Shown in pieces: positions 23,528 through 31,848 of a DNA stretch of 64,000 nucleotides (its first letter is position 1; each line of letters starts with the position of its first letter). Under the pieces are notes generated by a model. The model had not been told where the DNA came from. It worked only from the letters and a program-made list of their open reading frames with translations, and did not search any database. A program made the position numbers and the translations under genes. Source of the stretch: Nonomuraea typhae (lineage in GTDB: Bacteria > Actinomycetota > Actinomycetes > Streptosporangiales > Streptosporangiaceae); contig NZ_VRLV01000002.1 of the NCBI RefSeq assembly GCF_009760925.1, forward strand, positions 930,001 through 994,000, written 5' to 3'.

Positions 23528-23610
23528 GCAAGGGTCTCTCTCCCCGGGGCTTGCGGACACCGGTGATGGCCCGCTCCCGGCCGGCCCTTCCCGGCGATCT
23601 CAGCCGGGCG

Positions 23611-24105
23611 CTAGACGGCGGCGTGCAGCCAGCGCACCGGGGCTCCGTCGCCGGCGTAACGGAACGGCTCGAGCTCCTCGTCCCAGGGGCGGCCGAGCAT
23701 GAGGTCGAGCTCCTCCTCCAGGATGGCGCGGCCCTGGGCGGACTTCAGCATGGCCGTGCGCAGCCGGTCCTCGGGGATCATGATGTCGCCCGCCGCGCCG
23801 ATCACCGCGGTGAAGGCGCCGAGCGTCGGGGTGTAGGCGTGGCGGGAGCCGTCGATGCCGGGCGAGGCGTCCTCGGTGACCTCGAAGCGCAGGCGTTGCC
23901 AGCCCATGAGCGAGGAGGCGATGGCCGCCGCGATGCCGGGAGGGCCTTCCCACTCCGCCTGGGCGCGCACGACATTGGGCGCGGCGGGTTGCGGCGTCCA
24001 CGTCAGGTCTACGGGCACGCCGAGGACACCCGCGACCGCCCATTCAATATGCGGGCACAGCGCAGGCTGAGCCGAGTGGACGTACAGCACGCCACGAGCA
24101 GACAC
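23611..24105 (-). CDS. DUF3145 family protein
   Basis: 164 residues from GTG 24105, with GGAGG at 24110-24114. The family sequence is unmistakable: ARGVLYVHSAQPALCPHIEW, AGVLGVPVDLTWTPQPAAP, then GDIMIPEDRLRTAM and the C-terminal PFRYAGDGAPVRWLH. DUF3145 is a conserved single-copy actinobacterial protein of unknown function. It stands alone between the broken sigma locus and the divergent protease module; the upstream 176 bases separate it from the protease gene. Confidence 0.93.
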   Translation of the reverse strand: MSARGVLYVHSAQPALCPHIEWAVAGVLGVPVDLTWTPQPAAPNVVRAQAEWEGPPGIAAAIASSLMGWQRLRFEVTEDASPGIDGSRHAYTPTLGAFTAVIGAAGDIMIPEDRLRTAMLKSAQGRAILEEELDLMLGRPWDEELEPFRYAGDGAPVRWLHAAV

Positions 24106-24281
24106 CGGACCTCCCGTTTCGGTACGAGGTGCGCCTTCCCCAACGGCCTCGGCCCCAGGATGATCACAAGTGACTAGGGAGAGACTACCGTCGGTCGCTA
24201 TCGGGCACCAGAGCAGGGCCATACCAAGTTGTTGCGGCTGTGGCACGTGACGTGTAGCGCGACGCGGAAAGATACCCGCTC

Positions 24282-25286
24282 ATGGACATGCAATCTGCCG
24301 GGCAGGCTCTCATCCGGCCAGGTCAGCTCCTTGTGGATCGCAGCGCGGCCACGGCCGTGTCGCGGTGGACGCAGGCGCTGGCCGAGGCGGACGGGGTGTG
24401 CGCCGTCCGCTTGACACCGGGGGTGGATCCGTGCGAGCTGGCCCTGGAGTTGCGCGGCAAAGGACACCGCGCCTCCCCCAATCACGTCTTCTCCGGGCAG
24501 CCGTTGTTCTTCGGCGGACCGGCCTCGCGGCCCTTCCCGGCCGAGCCGGTGCCGTTCCGGCCGGGCGGGGAGCGCTCGCCGGTCGCGGTGGGGCTCCTGG
24601 ACACCGGCGTGGCCGCCCACCCGTGGTGGGAGCGCAGTGAGTGGTACGGCGAGCTGGGCAAGGAGGCGGCCGACGCGAGCGAGGGCGGCCAGGCGGGGCA
24701 TGGGACGTTCATCGCCGGGCTGCTGCTGCGCCGCGCGCCGGGGGTGACCATCAGGGTGGCCAGGGTCCTGGACGGCGAGGGCGTGGGCGACGAGGCGGGG
24801 ATCGTGCGCGCCCTGTACCGGATGCGCGCGGCGGGCCGGGAGGTGCACGTGCTCAACCTGTCGTTCGGCGGCCACACCTTCGACGACCAGCCGCCGCCGA
24901 TGCTCGCCGACGCGCTGGGGGCGATGCCGGAGGCGGTGGCGGTCGCCTGTGCCGGGAACACCGCCGCCGACCGGCCCTTCTGGCCCGCGGCGCTGCCGTC
25001 GGTGATCGGCGTCGGCGCGCTCGACCCCGGCGAGGAGCGGCGGGCGCCGTTCTCGGCCCACGGCCCGTGGGTGGACGCCTGGGCCCGCGGCGAATGGCTG
25101 GCCAGCAGCTTCCCCGGGTTCGGCGGATACGCCACGTGGAGCGGCACGTCCTTCGCCACGGCCCTGGTGGCGGGGGCGGTGGCGGAGCTGGCACGGGAGA
25201 TGCCGGCCAGGGAGGCGGCGGGTCAAATCTTGGCCGGGGACCGGCAAATTCCCGATCTGGGCGTGGTGGTTCCCGCGATTCTGTAG
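24282..25286 (+). CDS. Subtilisin-family (S8) protease, cytosolic
   Basis: 334 residues. The catalytic triad is Asp107 (VGLLDTGVA), His140 (GHGTFIAGLL) and Ser290 (SGTSFATALVAG), with Asn225 (CAGNTAA) as the oxyanion residue. There is no signal peptide, and the 100-residue N-terminal part does not look like a standard inhibitor propeptide. It therefore probably works inside the cell. The next three genes encode an ECF sigma factor, a small beta-rich protein and a TPR-CHAT protease in the same direction. Two different proteases controlled by one sigma locus is unusual. Confidence 0.92.
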   Translation: MDMQSAGQALIRPGQLLVDRSAATAVSRWTQALAEADGVCAVRLTPGVDPCELALELRGKGHRASPNHVFSGQPLFFGGPASRPFPAEPVPFRPGGERSPVAVGLLDTGVAAHPWWERSEWYGELGKEAADASEGGQAGHGTFIAGLLLRRAPGVTIRVARVLDGEGVGDEAGIVRALYRMRAAGREVHVLNLSFGGHTFDDQPPPMLADALGAMPEAVAVACAGNTAADRPFWPAALPSVIGVGALDPGEERRAPFSAHGPWVDAWARGEWLASSFPGFGGYATWSGTSFATALVAGAVAELAREMPAREAAGQILAGDRQIPDLGVVVPAIL

Positions 25287-25369
25287 AGTTTACGCTCAGT
25301 CCTCAGGTCATTACGAAGGGCAACATGAGGGTCTTTCGTGACCCGGCGAGCCGGGCGGAAGGAGGCCGT

Positions 25370-25903
25370 ATGAGCGATCCGCGCGCCACGGCGGACGTGC
25401 TGGCAGCAGCCGCGGGCGGCGACCGGCCCGCCTGGGACGTCCTGGTAGCCAGGTTCACTCCGCGTATGTGGTCCGTCGTTCGCACCTGCGGGCTCGACGA
25501 GAGTGACGCCGCGGACGCGGTCCAGGGCGCCTGGCTTCGCCTTCTGGAAAATCTGCACCGCATCAAGAACCCCGACGGACTGGGCGCCTGGCTGGCCACG
25601 ACGGCCCGGCGCGAAGCGCTGCACATCCTCCGCAAGGAGCCGGTCCCGCTACCACCACCGCCGATGGAGGAGCACGATCCGGCGGCGGCCGTCCTGGAGG
25701 CCGACGATCACCGCCTGCTCTGGCAGGCGATCGCCACCCTCCACGAGCCGTGCCGCACCCTGCTCACCCTGTCGGCCCATCAGGTGGGCAACCGGCAACT
25801 CGCGGTCCACCTGGGAGTCCCCTTGGGCAGCATCGGGCCTAGCAAGATCCGCTGCCTGAGCAAACTGCGCACCCTGATCTCACCAGAGGAGACGGTGCAA
25901 TGA
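25370..25903 (+). CDS. ECF-type sigma factor of the protease module
   Basis: 177 residues from ATG 25370 (GGAGG upstream). Sigma region 2: WDVLVARFTPRMWSVVRTCG, then ADAVQGAWLRLLENLHRIKN and WLATTARREALHILRK. Region 4: LWQAIATLHEPCRTLLTLSA, then NRQLAVHLGVPLGSIGPSKI. There is no extra C-terminal domain. It overlaps the next gene (ATGA), and the arrangement matches recurrent actinomycete sigma/partner/CHAT loci. It probably directs transcription of its own module. The 83-base gap upstream may hold its promoter; I see no certain -35/-10. Confidence 0.9.
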   Translation: MSDPRATADVLAAAAGGDRPAWDVLVARFTPRMWSVVRTCGLDESDAADAVQGAWLRLLENLHRIKNPDGLGAWLATTARREALHILRKEPVPLPPPPMEEHDPAAAVLEADDHRLLWQAIATLHEPCRTLLTLSAHQVGNRQLAVHLGVPLGSIGPSKIRCLSKLRTLISPEETVQ

Positions 25904-26346
25904 GCAACGAGGACTACCTCCTGGCGGCGATACGGCTCGCCGCGGGGAACGACGCCGTTCCCGCGCACGTGTCGGAGGCCGCACGCGAGGCGTACTCGCT
26001 GCGGGTTCCCCACGTGGTGACCGCGGCCACCGTCGAGTGCGTCACCATGCGGAACGTGCGAGGGGTGCCAGGTCCGCACACCATCCGATTCGCGACCGAC
26101 GACTTCGCCTTCGACCTGGAGTTCACCGTGAACGACGGACTCATCGATGTGGCCGGGCAGATCCTGCCGTATCCGGGCGAAGGCAGTCACGTAGACGTAC
26201 GGACTCCGCACATGACCATGAACCGCAGGCTGGCCGGCACGGGACAGTTCGCCGTCACCGGCATGCCACCCGGCTGGTTCAACGTGGTCTGCCATCGCCC
26301 GGGCAAGCCGCCCGTGGCGACGAGGTGGCTGCGAATCCGCCCGTGA
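25900..26346 (+). CDS. Small beta-rich partner protein between sigma and CHAT genes
   Basis: 148 residues, overlapping both neighbours (ATGA at the start, GTGA at the end), so all three are translationally coupled. The N-terminus is a short helical stretch (EDYLLAAIRLAAGNDAVPAH, then EAAREAYSL). The rest is predicted beta sandwich: HTIRFATDDFAFDLEFTVND, VAGQILPYPGEG, and GQFAVTGMPPGWFNVVCHRP. A helical start plus beta sandwich in this position suggests an anti-sigma or adaptor role, but this is inference. No metal or catalytic motif is evident. Confidence 0.75.
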   Translation: MSNEDYLLAAIRLAAGNDAVPAHVSEAAREAYSLRVPHVVTAATVECVTMRNVRGVPGPHTIRFATDDFAFDLEFTVNDGLIDVAGQILPYPGEGSHVDVRTPHMTMNRRLAGTGQFAVTGMPPGWFNVVCHRPGKPPVATRWLRIRP

Positions 26347-29081
26347 CCCCGAGCGGCCGTGTTGCCCGCAGGGACGGTGGACCCGCCGTCCCGCGACCGG
26401 CCGCCTCATTACCGCCCGACAGCGAGTCCTCAGCCCCCGTGCATCCAGACCCGAACCCACCAGGCCCCCTGTCATCCGCCTCCCACCACCAGAGCACCGA
26501 CCCGGCCGCGCTGCTGGCCGCCGCCGAGGCCGCGGTCTCCCGATCCGTGGTCGACCCCGAGCAGGCGCTGGCCGCCGGCCGCCTCGTGCTGGTCTCGGCC
26601 CAGCACGCCGGCGCGATGGAGGCCGTCGTCGTCGCCCTGCGCGCCATGGGCCTGTCCGCCCGTGAGCTCGGCGACCTTCAGGCGGCCGAGCACCACCTGC
26701 GCAAGGCCATCGCCACCCCCGGCGCGCCGGCGCAGCGGATCGCGCAGGCCAGGCTCTCCCTCGTCACCGTCAGGACCGAACGCGGCCATCCCCTCCAGGC
26801 ACTGCGCGTGGCCGCCCTGGCCTGGGCCTACCTGAGCCCGCTCGACCGGGCCAAGCTCGACACCCAGCGGGCCGTCGCCCTGGCCCACCTCGGCCGCTAC
26901 CAAGAGGCCATCGCCGCCTGCGACCGCTCCCTCGAAACGCTGGCCGGCGCCCCCGGCACCATCGACGACCGCAGGTTCCTGGCCGGAGGGCTGCTCAACC
27001 GCGGCCTCGTGCGCGCCTACCGCGGCGACTGGCATCGCGCCACCGAGGACATCTCCGCGTGCCTGGAGATCTCGCGCGCCGCCGGGCTGGCCCACCTGTC
27101 CCGCCTGGCCGCCGCCAACCTGCCCTTCCTCGCGGTACGGCGAGGCGACCTGGCCGCCGCGTTCGTCCACTACCGGGCGGCCGAGGACACCCTGTTCGGG
27201 TTCCCGGAACGCCTGGCCACGATGCGGGCCGACTTCGCCGGCGCCCTGCTCGCCGCCCACCTGCCCGGGGAGGCCAGGGCGCTGCTGAGCCTCGCCGTAC
27301 CCGATCTCGAAGCGGCCGGGGCGATGGCCGCGCTGGCCGAGGCCCGGCTGAAGCTGGCGCAGGTGGAACTGCTGACCGGTGACCCGCGCCGGGCGGTGGA
27401 GGTGGCCGAGCGCGCCGAGCGGGAGCTGGCGGCGCAGGATCGCGAGACGTGGCTGCCGCTGGCCAGGGAGGTGCGGTTGCGGGCTGCGCTGGCGATCGGG
27501 CCGGTCAACGCCGCACTGGTGCGTGAGCTGATCGGCTGCGCCGACGACCTGGAGAACGGCCCGGCGTGCGCCGCGGCGGCGGCGTCGCTGCGGCTGACGG
27601 CGGCGGAGGCGGCGTTGTCGATCGACTGCCATCCGACCGCCTCGAAGCTGCTCAGCCGGCTGACGGCGGCCAGCAGGAAGGTGCCGCCGCCGGCGGGCAT
27701 CCCGCTGGCCTCCAAGGCGCAGGCCGCCCACCTGGCCCAGACCTCGGCCACGCCCCCGCTCATCCGACAGCACGCGATGGCCCTGGAGGCGGCGTTGCAG
27801 GAGGACCAGACGGGCGCGTTCCGCGCGGTCCGCGACGGGCTGGCCGAGCTGGGCCAGCAGGTCGAACCGCTCGACGACCCCGCGCTGCGCGCCCACGCCG
27901 CCCGCGCGGGCGAGCGGCTGGCCGCCTTCGGGCTCTCGCTGGCGGTGCGCGGCGGGCGGGCGGAGGAGGTGTTCGAGTGGAGCGAGCACTGGCGTTCGGT
28001 GACCGGCCGGATTCAGTCCTCCCCGGTACGGCCCGGCGCATCCGAGCCGTGGGCCGATGAGGCTCCGGGGTTGCTGGAGCAGCGGGTCCGGGCCGCGCTC
28101 GGCGCGACGGCGCTGGTGGAGTTCGTGATCGATCGCGGCAGCCTGCTGGCCGTGGTGCTGACCGCCGGCCGGGTCCGGGTGCGGCGGATGTGCGAGGTGT
28201 CCACGCTGGGCGAGGCGGTCGTGCGGCTGCGGTACGCCATGCGGCGGGCGGCGCTCGGCGACTGCCCGGGCGCCGGCGGGGAGGTCGCGCTGTGCGGGAG
28301 TGACCTGGACCGGATGTTGTTCCTGCCGCTGGCCGCCTGGATCGGCGATCGGCCGCTGGTCGTGATCCCGTCGGGTCCCCTGCACACGCTGCCCTGGTCG
28401 GCGCTGCCGTACCTGAGGGAGCGGCCGGTGACGGTGGCGGCGGGGGCGCTGGCGTGGCTGCGAGCCCGCGCGGTCATGGGCGCCGCGATGCCGGTGGTGG
28501 CCGCCGCGTCGGGGCCCGATCTGGAGTGCGCGCCGGAGGAGGTACGGCAGGTGCTGGCCTGCCATCCGGGGGCGCGGGAGGTCGAGGGGCGGGTGGCGCC
28601 GGTGCTGAAGGCGCTGGGCGAGGTGGACGTCCTCCATCTGGCCGCGCACGGGGTGTTCCACTCGCGCAGCCCGCTGCTGTCGGGGATCACGCTGGCCGAC
28701 GGGCCGCTGATGGCCTACGACCTGCTGGGCGTGCCGCGGCCGGCACGGCTGGTGGTGTTGTCGGCCTGTGACGCCGGGATGTCGCGGGTGCCGTGCGAAG
28801 GCGCGCCGCTCGGGCTGGCGGGCACGTTCCTCGCGCAGGGCACGGCCTGCGTGGTGGCCGGGATGGTGCCGGTGCGCGATGAGGAGGCCGCGGCGCTGAT
28901 GTCCTGTTTCCACGCGTTGCTGGCCATCGGGCACAGTCCGGCCCGGGCGCTGGCCGAGGCCACCGCCAAGACCGGAGTGCTGGGCTTCGCCTGCTTCGGG
29001 GCCGGCGATCATCCCCTCGGCGAGCCGGTGGCCACCGGGCGCGAGGGGTCGGCCACCCAGTTGGACCAGGAGCCGACGTAG
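26343..29081 (+). CDS. TPR-CHAT caspase-like protease
   Basis: 912 residues from GTG 26343. About 60 disordered, proline-rich residues are followed by roughly 500 residues of TPR-like helices (AEHHLRKAIATPGAPAQRIA; HLGRYQEAIAACDRSLETLA). The C-terminal 300 residues form a CHAT domain: VVIPSGPLHTLPWSALPYL, then His769 in LHLAAHGVFHSRSPLLSGI and Cys809 in VVLSACDAGMS, the catalytic pair. CHAT proteases are caspase relatives; some, such as Craspase, cut proteins during phage defence. Here the trigger and target are unknown. Its last 73 bases overlap the converging sulfurtransferase gene. Confidence 0.92.
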   Translation: MTPSGRVARRDGGPAVPRPAASLPPDSESSAPVHPDPNPPGPLSSASHHQSTDPAALLAAAEAAVSRSVVDPEQALAAGRLVLVSAQHAGAMEAVVVALRAMGLSARELGDLQAAEHHLRKAIATPGAPAQRIAQARLSLVTVRTERGHPLQALRVAALAWAYLSPLDRAKLDTQRAVALAHLGRYQEAIAACDRSLETLAGAPGTIDDRRFLAGGLLNRGLVRAYRGDWHRATEDISACLEISRAAGLAHLSRLAAANLPFLAVRRGDLAAAFVHYRAAEDTLFGFPERLATMRADFAGALLAAHLPGEARALLSLAVPDLEAAGAMAALAEARLKLAQVELLTGDPRRAVEVAERAERELAAQDRETWLPLAREVRLRAALAIGPVNAALVRELIGCADDLENGPACAAAAASLRLTAAEAALSIDCHPTASKLLSRLTAASRKVPPPAGIPLASKAQAAHLAQTSATPPLIRQHAMALEAALQEDQTGAFRAVRDGLAELGQQVEPLDDPALRAHAARAGERLAAFGLSLAVRGGRAEEVFEWSEHWRSVTGRIQSSPVRPGASEPWADEAPGLLEQRVRAALGATALVEFVIDRGSLLAVVLTAGRVRVRRMCEVSTLGEAVVRLRYAMRRAALGDCPGAGGEVALCGSDLDRMLFLPLAAWIGDRPLVVIPSGPLHTLPWSALPYLRERPVTVAAGALAWLRARAVMGAAMPVVAAASGPDLECAPEEVRQVLACHPGAREVEGRVAPVLKALGEVDVLHLAAHGVFHSRSPLLSGITLADGPLMAYDLLGVPRPARLVVLSACDAGMSRVPCEGAPLGLAGTFLAQGTACVVAGMVPVRDEEAAALMSCFHALLAIGHSPARALAEATAKTGVLGFACFGAGDHPLGEPVATGREGSATQLDQEPT

Positions 29082-29836
29082 AGGGCGGCGGGGAATCCGG
29101 CCAGTTCCAGGGCGAGCACCTCGTGGGCGGCGGTGACGCCGGAGCCGCAGTAGGCGCCGGTGGGCACCCCGTCGGCCACGCCCAGCGCGGTGAAGCGCTC
29201 CCGCAGGCCGGTGGCCGGGTGGAAGCGGCCGTCCTGGCCGACGTTCTCGGTGGTGGGCGCGCTGACCGCCCCCGGCACATGGCCGGCGACCGGGTCGACG
29301 GGCTCGGTCTCGCCGCGGTAGCGCTCGCCGGAGCGGGCGTCGAGCAGGACGCCGGCGGTGGCCAGGGCGGCCGCCTCGTCGGCGTCGAGCACCGGCATGC
29401 CGCCCGGGACGGCGGTGAAGTCGCCGGGGGTGACGACGGGCTCGTCCTTGACGACGGGCAGGCCCAGGGCCGACCAGGCAGGCAGCCCGCCGTCGAGCAC
29501 CTTGACCTCGTGGTGGCCGTAGTAGCGCAGCGTCCACCAGGCGCGGGCGGCGATCGTGGCGCCGGCGTCGTCGTAGACCACGACGGTCCTGCCGCGGCTG
29601 ACGCCCAGCCGGCGCATCGCCGCCTGGAAGTGCTCGGCCGTGGGCAGCGGGTGGCGGCCCGCGGCGCCGGGCGTGGCGGCGAGGTCGGCGTCCAGGTCGC
29701 AGAAGATCGCGCCGGGCAGGTGGCCCTCGCGATAGCGGTCGATGCCGGGCGGCCCGCTGATCCCGCCGCGCACGTCCAGCAGGGTCACGGTGCCGCCGAG
29801 CTCGGCCAGCTCGGCCGGGGTGATGAGCGGGCTCAT
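29009..29836 (-). CDS. Two-domain rhodanese sulfurtransferase
   Basis: 275 residues. Two rhodanese domains: the first (LLDVRGGISGPPGIDRYREG, then TVVVYDDAGATIAARAWWTL) is inactive with Asp in place of Cys; the second carries the active loop AYCGSGVTA with catalytic cysteine. It transfers sulfane sulfur, typically thiosulfate or 3-mercaptopyruvate to a thiol acceptor. Its start overlaps the stop of the upstream gene at 29833. The overlap of 73 bases with the CHAT gene 3' end is unusually long for two well-conserved proteins. Confidence 0.9.
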   Translation of the reverse strand: MSPLITPAELAELGGTVTLLDVRGGISGPPGIDRYREGHLPGAIFCDLDADLAATPGAAGRHPLPTAEHFQAAMRRLGVSRGRTVVVYDDAGATIAARAWWTLRYYGHHEVKVLDGGLPAWSALGLPVVKDEPVVTPGDFTAVPGGMPVLDADEAAALATAGVLLDARSGERYRGETEPVDPVAGHVPGAVSAPTTENVGQDGRFHPATGLRERFTALGVADGVPTGAYCGSGVTAAHEVLALELAGFPAALYVGSWSNWVADPSRPVATGSPRG

Positions 29837-30960
29837 CTGCTGGTTACCTCCAGAAGGGGAACGAGTTGCTCTGCCGTGGTCAGCGAGCCGTGGTAACCGG
29901 TGAAGGTCGCCTCCAGCTTGTGCGCGGTGTGGACGAGCGCCAGATCGGTGTACGGCACGGCCACCACATCACCGATGCGGGCAAGCCACTCCTTCTTGAC
30001 CTTCGGCCCGAACCAGCCGGCGTCGACGGCGTCCTGCCTGGACACCACCCATGCCCGCCCGGCAAGGGTCTCACGCCACGCCTCCAGGACCGCCTCCGCC
30101 GCACCCGGTTCCGCGTAGACGTGCCGGGCCCGGGATTCTCCGCCGAGCATGGCCACGCCCGCGGTCAGCTCCGGCAGCTGGTCGGCCTCGATCTTCTCGC
30201 CCGCGTTGACCATGCCGTGGTCGGCCGTCACGTAGAGCGCGCCGCCCGGGGGCAGCGCGGCGGCCAGGCGTTCGGCCATCTGGTCGACGACGGCGAGCTG
30301 GCCGAGCCATTCCGGGCTGCCCCAGCCGGTGAGGTGTCCCATGGCGTCCAGGTCGGCGTAGTAGACGGTGACGTAGGAGCGGGGCTCGGCCAGCGCGGCC
30401 GCGGCCGCCTCGATCCGCTCGTCGACGGTGTCGGCCCCGAGGTAGCGCTTGCCGCGGTAGACGGCCTCGGTCAGTCCCGAGCCCTCGTACTGCCGGGGCG
30501 CCACGTAGCTGCACGTGACGCCGGCGGTGGCGGCCCGCTGGTAGACCGTGTCCGCCGGTTGCCAGGCCAGCGGGTCCATGACCTGCTCGCCGGGGAGCGT
30601 CCAGCGCAGGCAGTTGAAGAGGTGGCCGGCTCCGGGCACGGCCAGCATCAGGCCGAGCATGCCGTGCTCGCCCGGGGTCAGGCCCGTGCCCAGGGAGGTC
30701 AGGCTGGTGACCGTGGTGGCGGGGAACCCGGCCGTCAGCACCCTGCGGGTGGCGGCGGACAGGAACGGCGCGGCCTCGGGGTGCGCGGCGAGCAGCTCGG
30801 CGCCCAGGCCGTCGACGAGGAACAGGCAGACGCTGCGGGCCGGCTCCAGGCCGAGCACGTTGCCGTCGCCCACGCCGAGCGCGGCCAGCAGCGATGGCGG
30901 CAGATCCGGCAATGATGATCCGCCATACCCGGGCACTGTTGGCCCAGTCTCCAGATTCAT
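29833..30960 (-). CDS. Alkaline-phosphatase-superfamily nucleotide pyrophosphatase/phosphodiesterase
   Basis: 375 residues. Metal-site motifs of the superfamily are visible: CLFLVDGLGAELL (first Asp), GFPATTVTSLTSLGTG (nucleophile Thr), VYYADLDAMGHLTG and TADHGMVNAG, plus a GYHGSLT C-terminal site. It likely hydrolyses phosphodiester or pyrophosphate bonds; substrate unknown. No signal peptide is evident. It is coupled to the sulfurtransferase gene downstream (4-base overlap), a linkage found in related actinomycetes. Confidence 0.87.
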   Translation of the reverse strand: MNLETGPTVPGYGGSSLPDLPPSLLAALGVGDGNVLGLEPARSVCLFLVDGLGAELLAAHPEAAPFLSAATRRVLTAGFPATTVTSLTSLGTGLTPGEHGMLGLMLAVPGAGHLFNCLRWTLPGEQVMDPLAWQPADTVYQRAATAGVTCSYVAPRQYEGSGLTEAVYRGKRYLGADTVDERIEAAAAALAEPRSYVTVYYADLDAMGHLTGWGSPEWLGQLAVVDQMAERLAAALPPGGALYVTADHGMVNAGEKIEADQLPELTAGVAMLGGESRARHVYAEPGAAEAVLEAWRETLAGRAWVVSRQDAVDAGWFGPKVKKEWLARIGDVVAVPYTDLALVHTAHKLEATFTGYHGSLTTAEQLVPLLEVTSR

Positions 30961-31016
30961 CCCCAGATCCTAGTAACTGCCGCTATTTCATCTTTATTGC
31001 GGTAGGGCCGGGTTAA

Positions 31017-31607
31017 TCAGGAAGCGGCGCGGGCGGTGGCCTCGGAAAGGGATTTGGCGAAGGCGAGAACGTGGGTGACCGCCTCGGGGCCGTCGGCGGC
31101 TTCGCTGACGCGCAGGGAGAGGTCGTCGGCGGTGATGGCGCCGGTGTAGCCGTGGTCGGCGTCGCAGTTCTCGTCGCCGCAGGTGGCGGGTTCGAGGTCC
31201 ACGTGGGAGATCGCGCCCCAGCCGATGGTCAGCGTGACCTCGGTCGGGGGCACGCCGGGGGCGTAGGTGGCCGGGTCGGGGACCACGCGGGTGACCGCGA
31301 CGGACTGCACGCGGCTCAGGCGGACGGCTTCCGTGGTGGTGGAGGCGTGGGAGGCGGAGACGCCCTCGACCGCCGGGTGCTCGTCGGTGTGGCACACCAG
31401 CAGCCGCGAGGCCGACAGCACCAGGACGGTGACGTGCCGGCGCACCTCCATCGCGGGGTCGAACGTGGCCTCATGGTGGACCACGAAGGCGGTCACGGCC
31501 TCCTTGCCCAGCGCGGATTCGACCGCATCCGTGACGAGGTCGGGGTAGTAGCCGCTGCGCTCGATCGCTTCGCGCAGACCCGCGGCTGAGACTCGGGTTT
31601 CCCTCAT
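31017..31607 (-). CDS. DUF5998 family protein
   Basis: 196 residues from ATG 31607. The family is recognised by LREAIERSGYYPDLVTDAVE, HHEATFDPAMEVRRHVTVLV, LLVCHTDEH and the cysteine-containing TCGDENCDADHGYTG loop that may bind metal. DUF5998 proteins are widespread in Streptomyces and relatives, next to the phosphodiesterase/sulfurtransferase and Pat genes as here. Function unknown. The 240-base gap to the next gene holds nothing I can call. Confidence 0.88.
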   Translation of the reverse strand: MRETRVSAAGLREAIERSGYYPDLVTDAVESALGKEAVTAFVVHHEATFDPAMEVRRHVTVLVLSASRLLVCHTDEHPAVEGVSASHASTTTEAVRLSRVQSVAVTRVVPDPATYAPGVPPTEVTLTIGWGAISHVDLEPATCGDENCDADHGYTGAITADDLSLRVSEAADGPEAVTHVLAFAKSLSEATARAAS

Positions 31608-31848
31608 GGGTCCATCCTGCCAGGGCTCGGCAATGCTCTCACCCACCGGACAGACCACCTTATACCACGCCCAAAGCCAATATTTCCGGACATGAGGCTT
31701 GGGGAGTGGCCTGAATGGTTATGCCCGCTCGCATTCCGGACAACGACCCTGTCTTTTCTCTGCCTTGACGCACAGAGCCCGGGTCGCACGGACCCTGAGC
31801 GCACGGGGCCTGATCATCCAGGCTCTATCGCACCGGCTTCCGGCCTGC

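Noticed and set aside
26037..26342. In-frame N-terminal extension of the CHAT gene to 26037
   Set aside because: It overlaps the whole second half of the partner gene in another frame; the GTGA overlap at 26343 is the usual coupled start.
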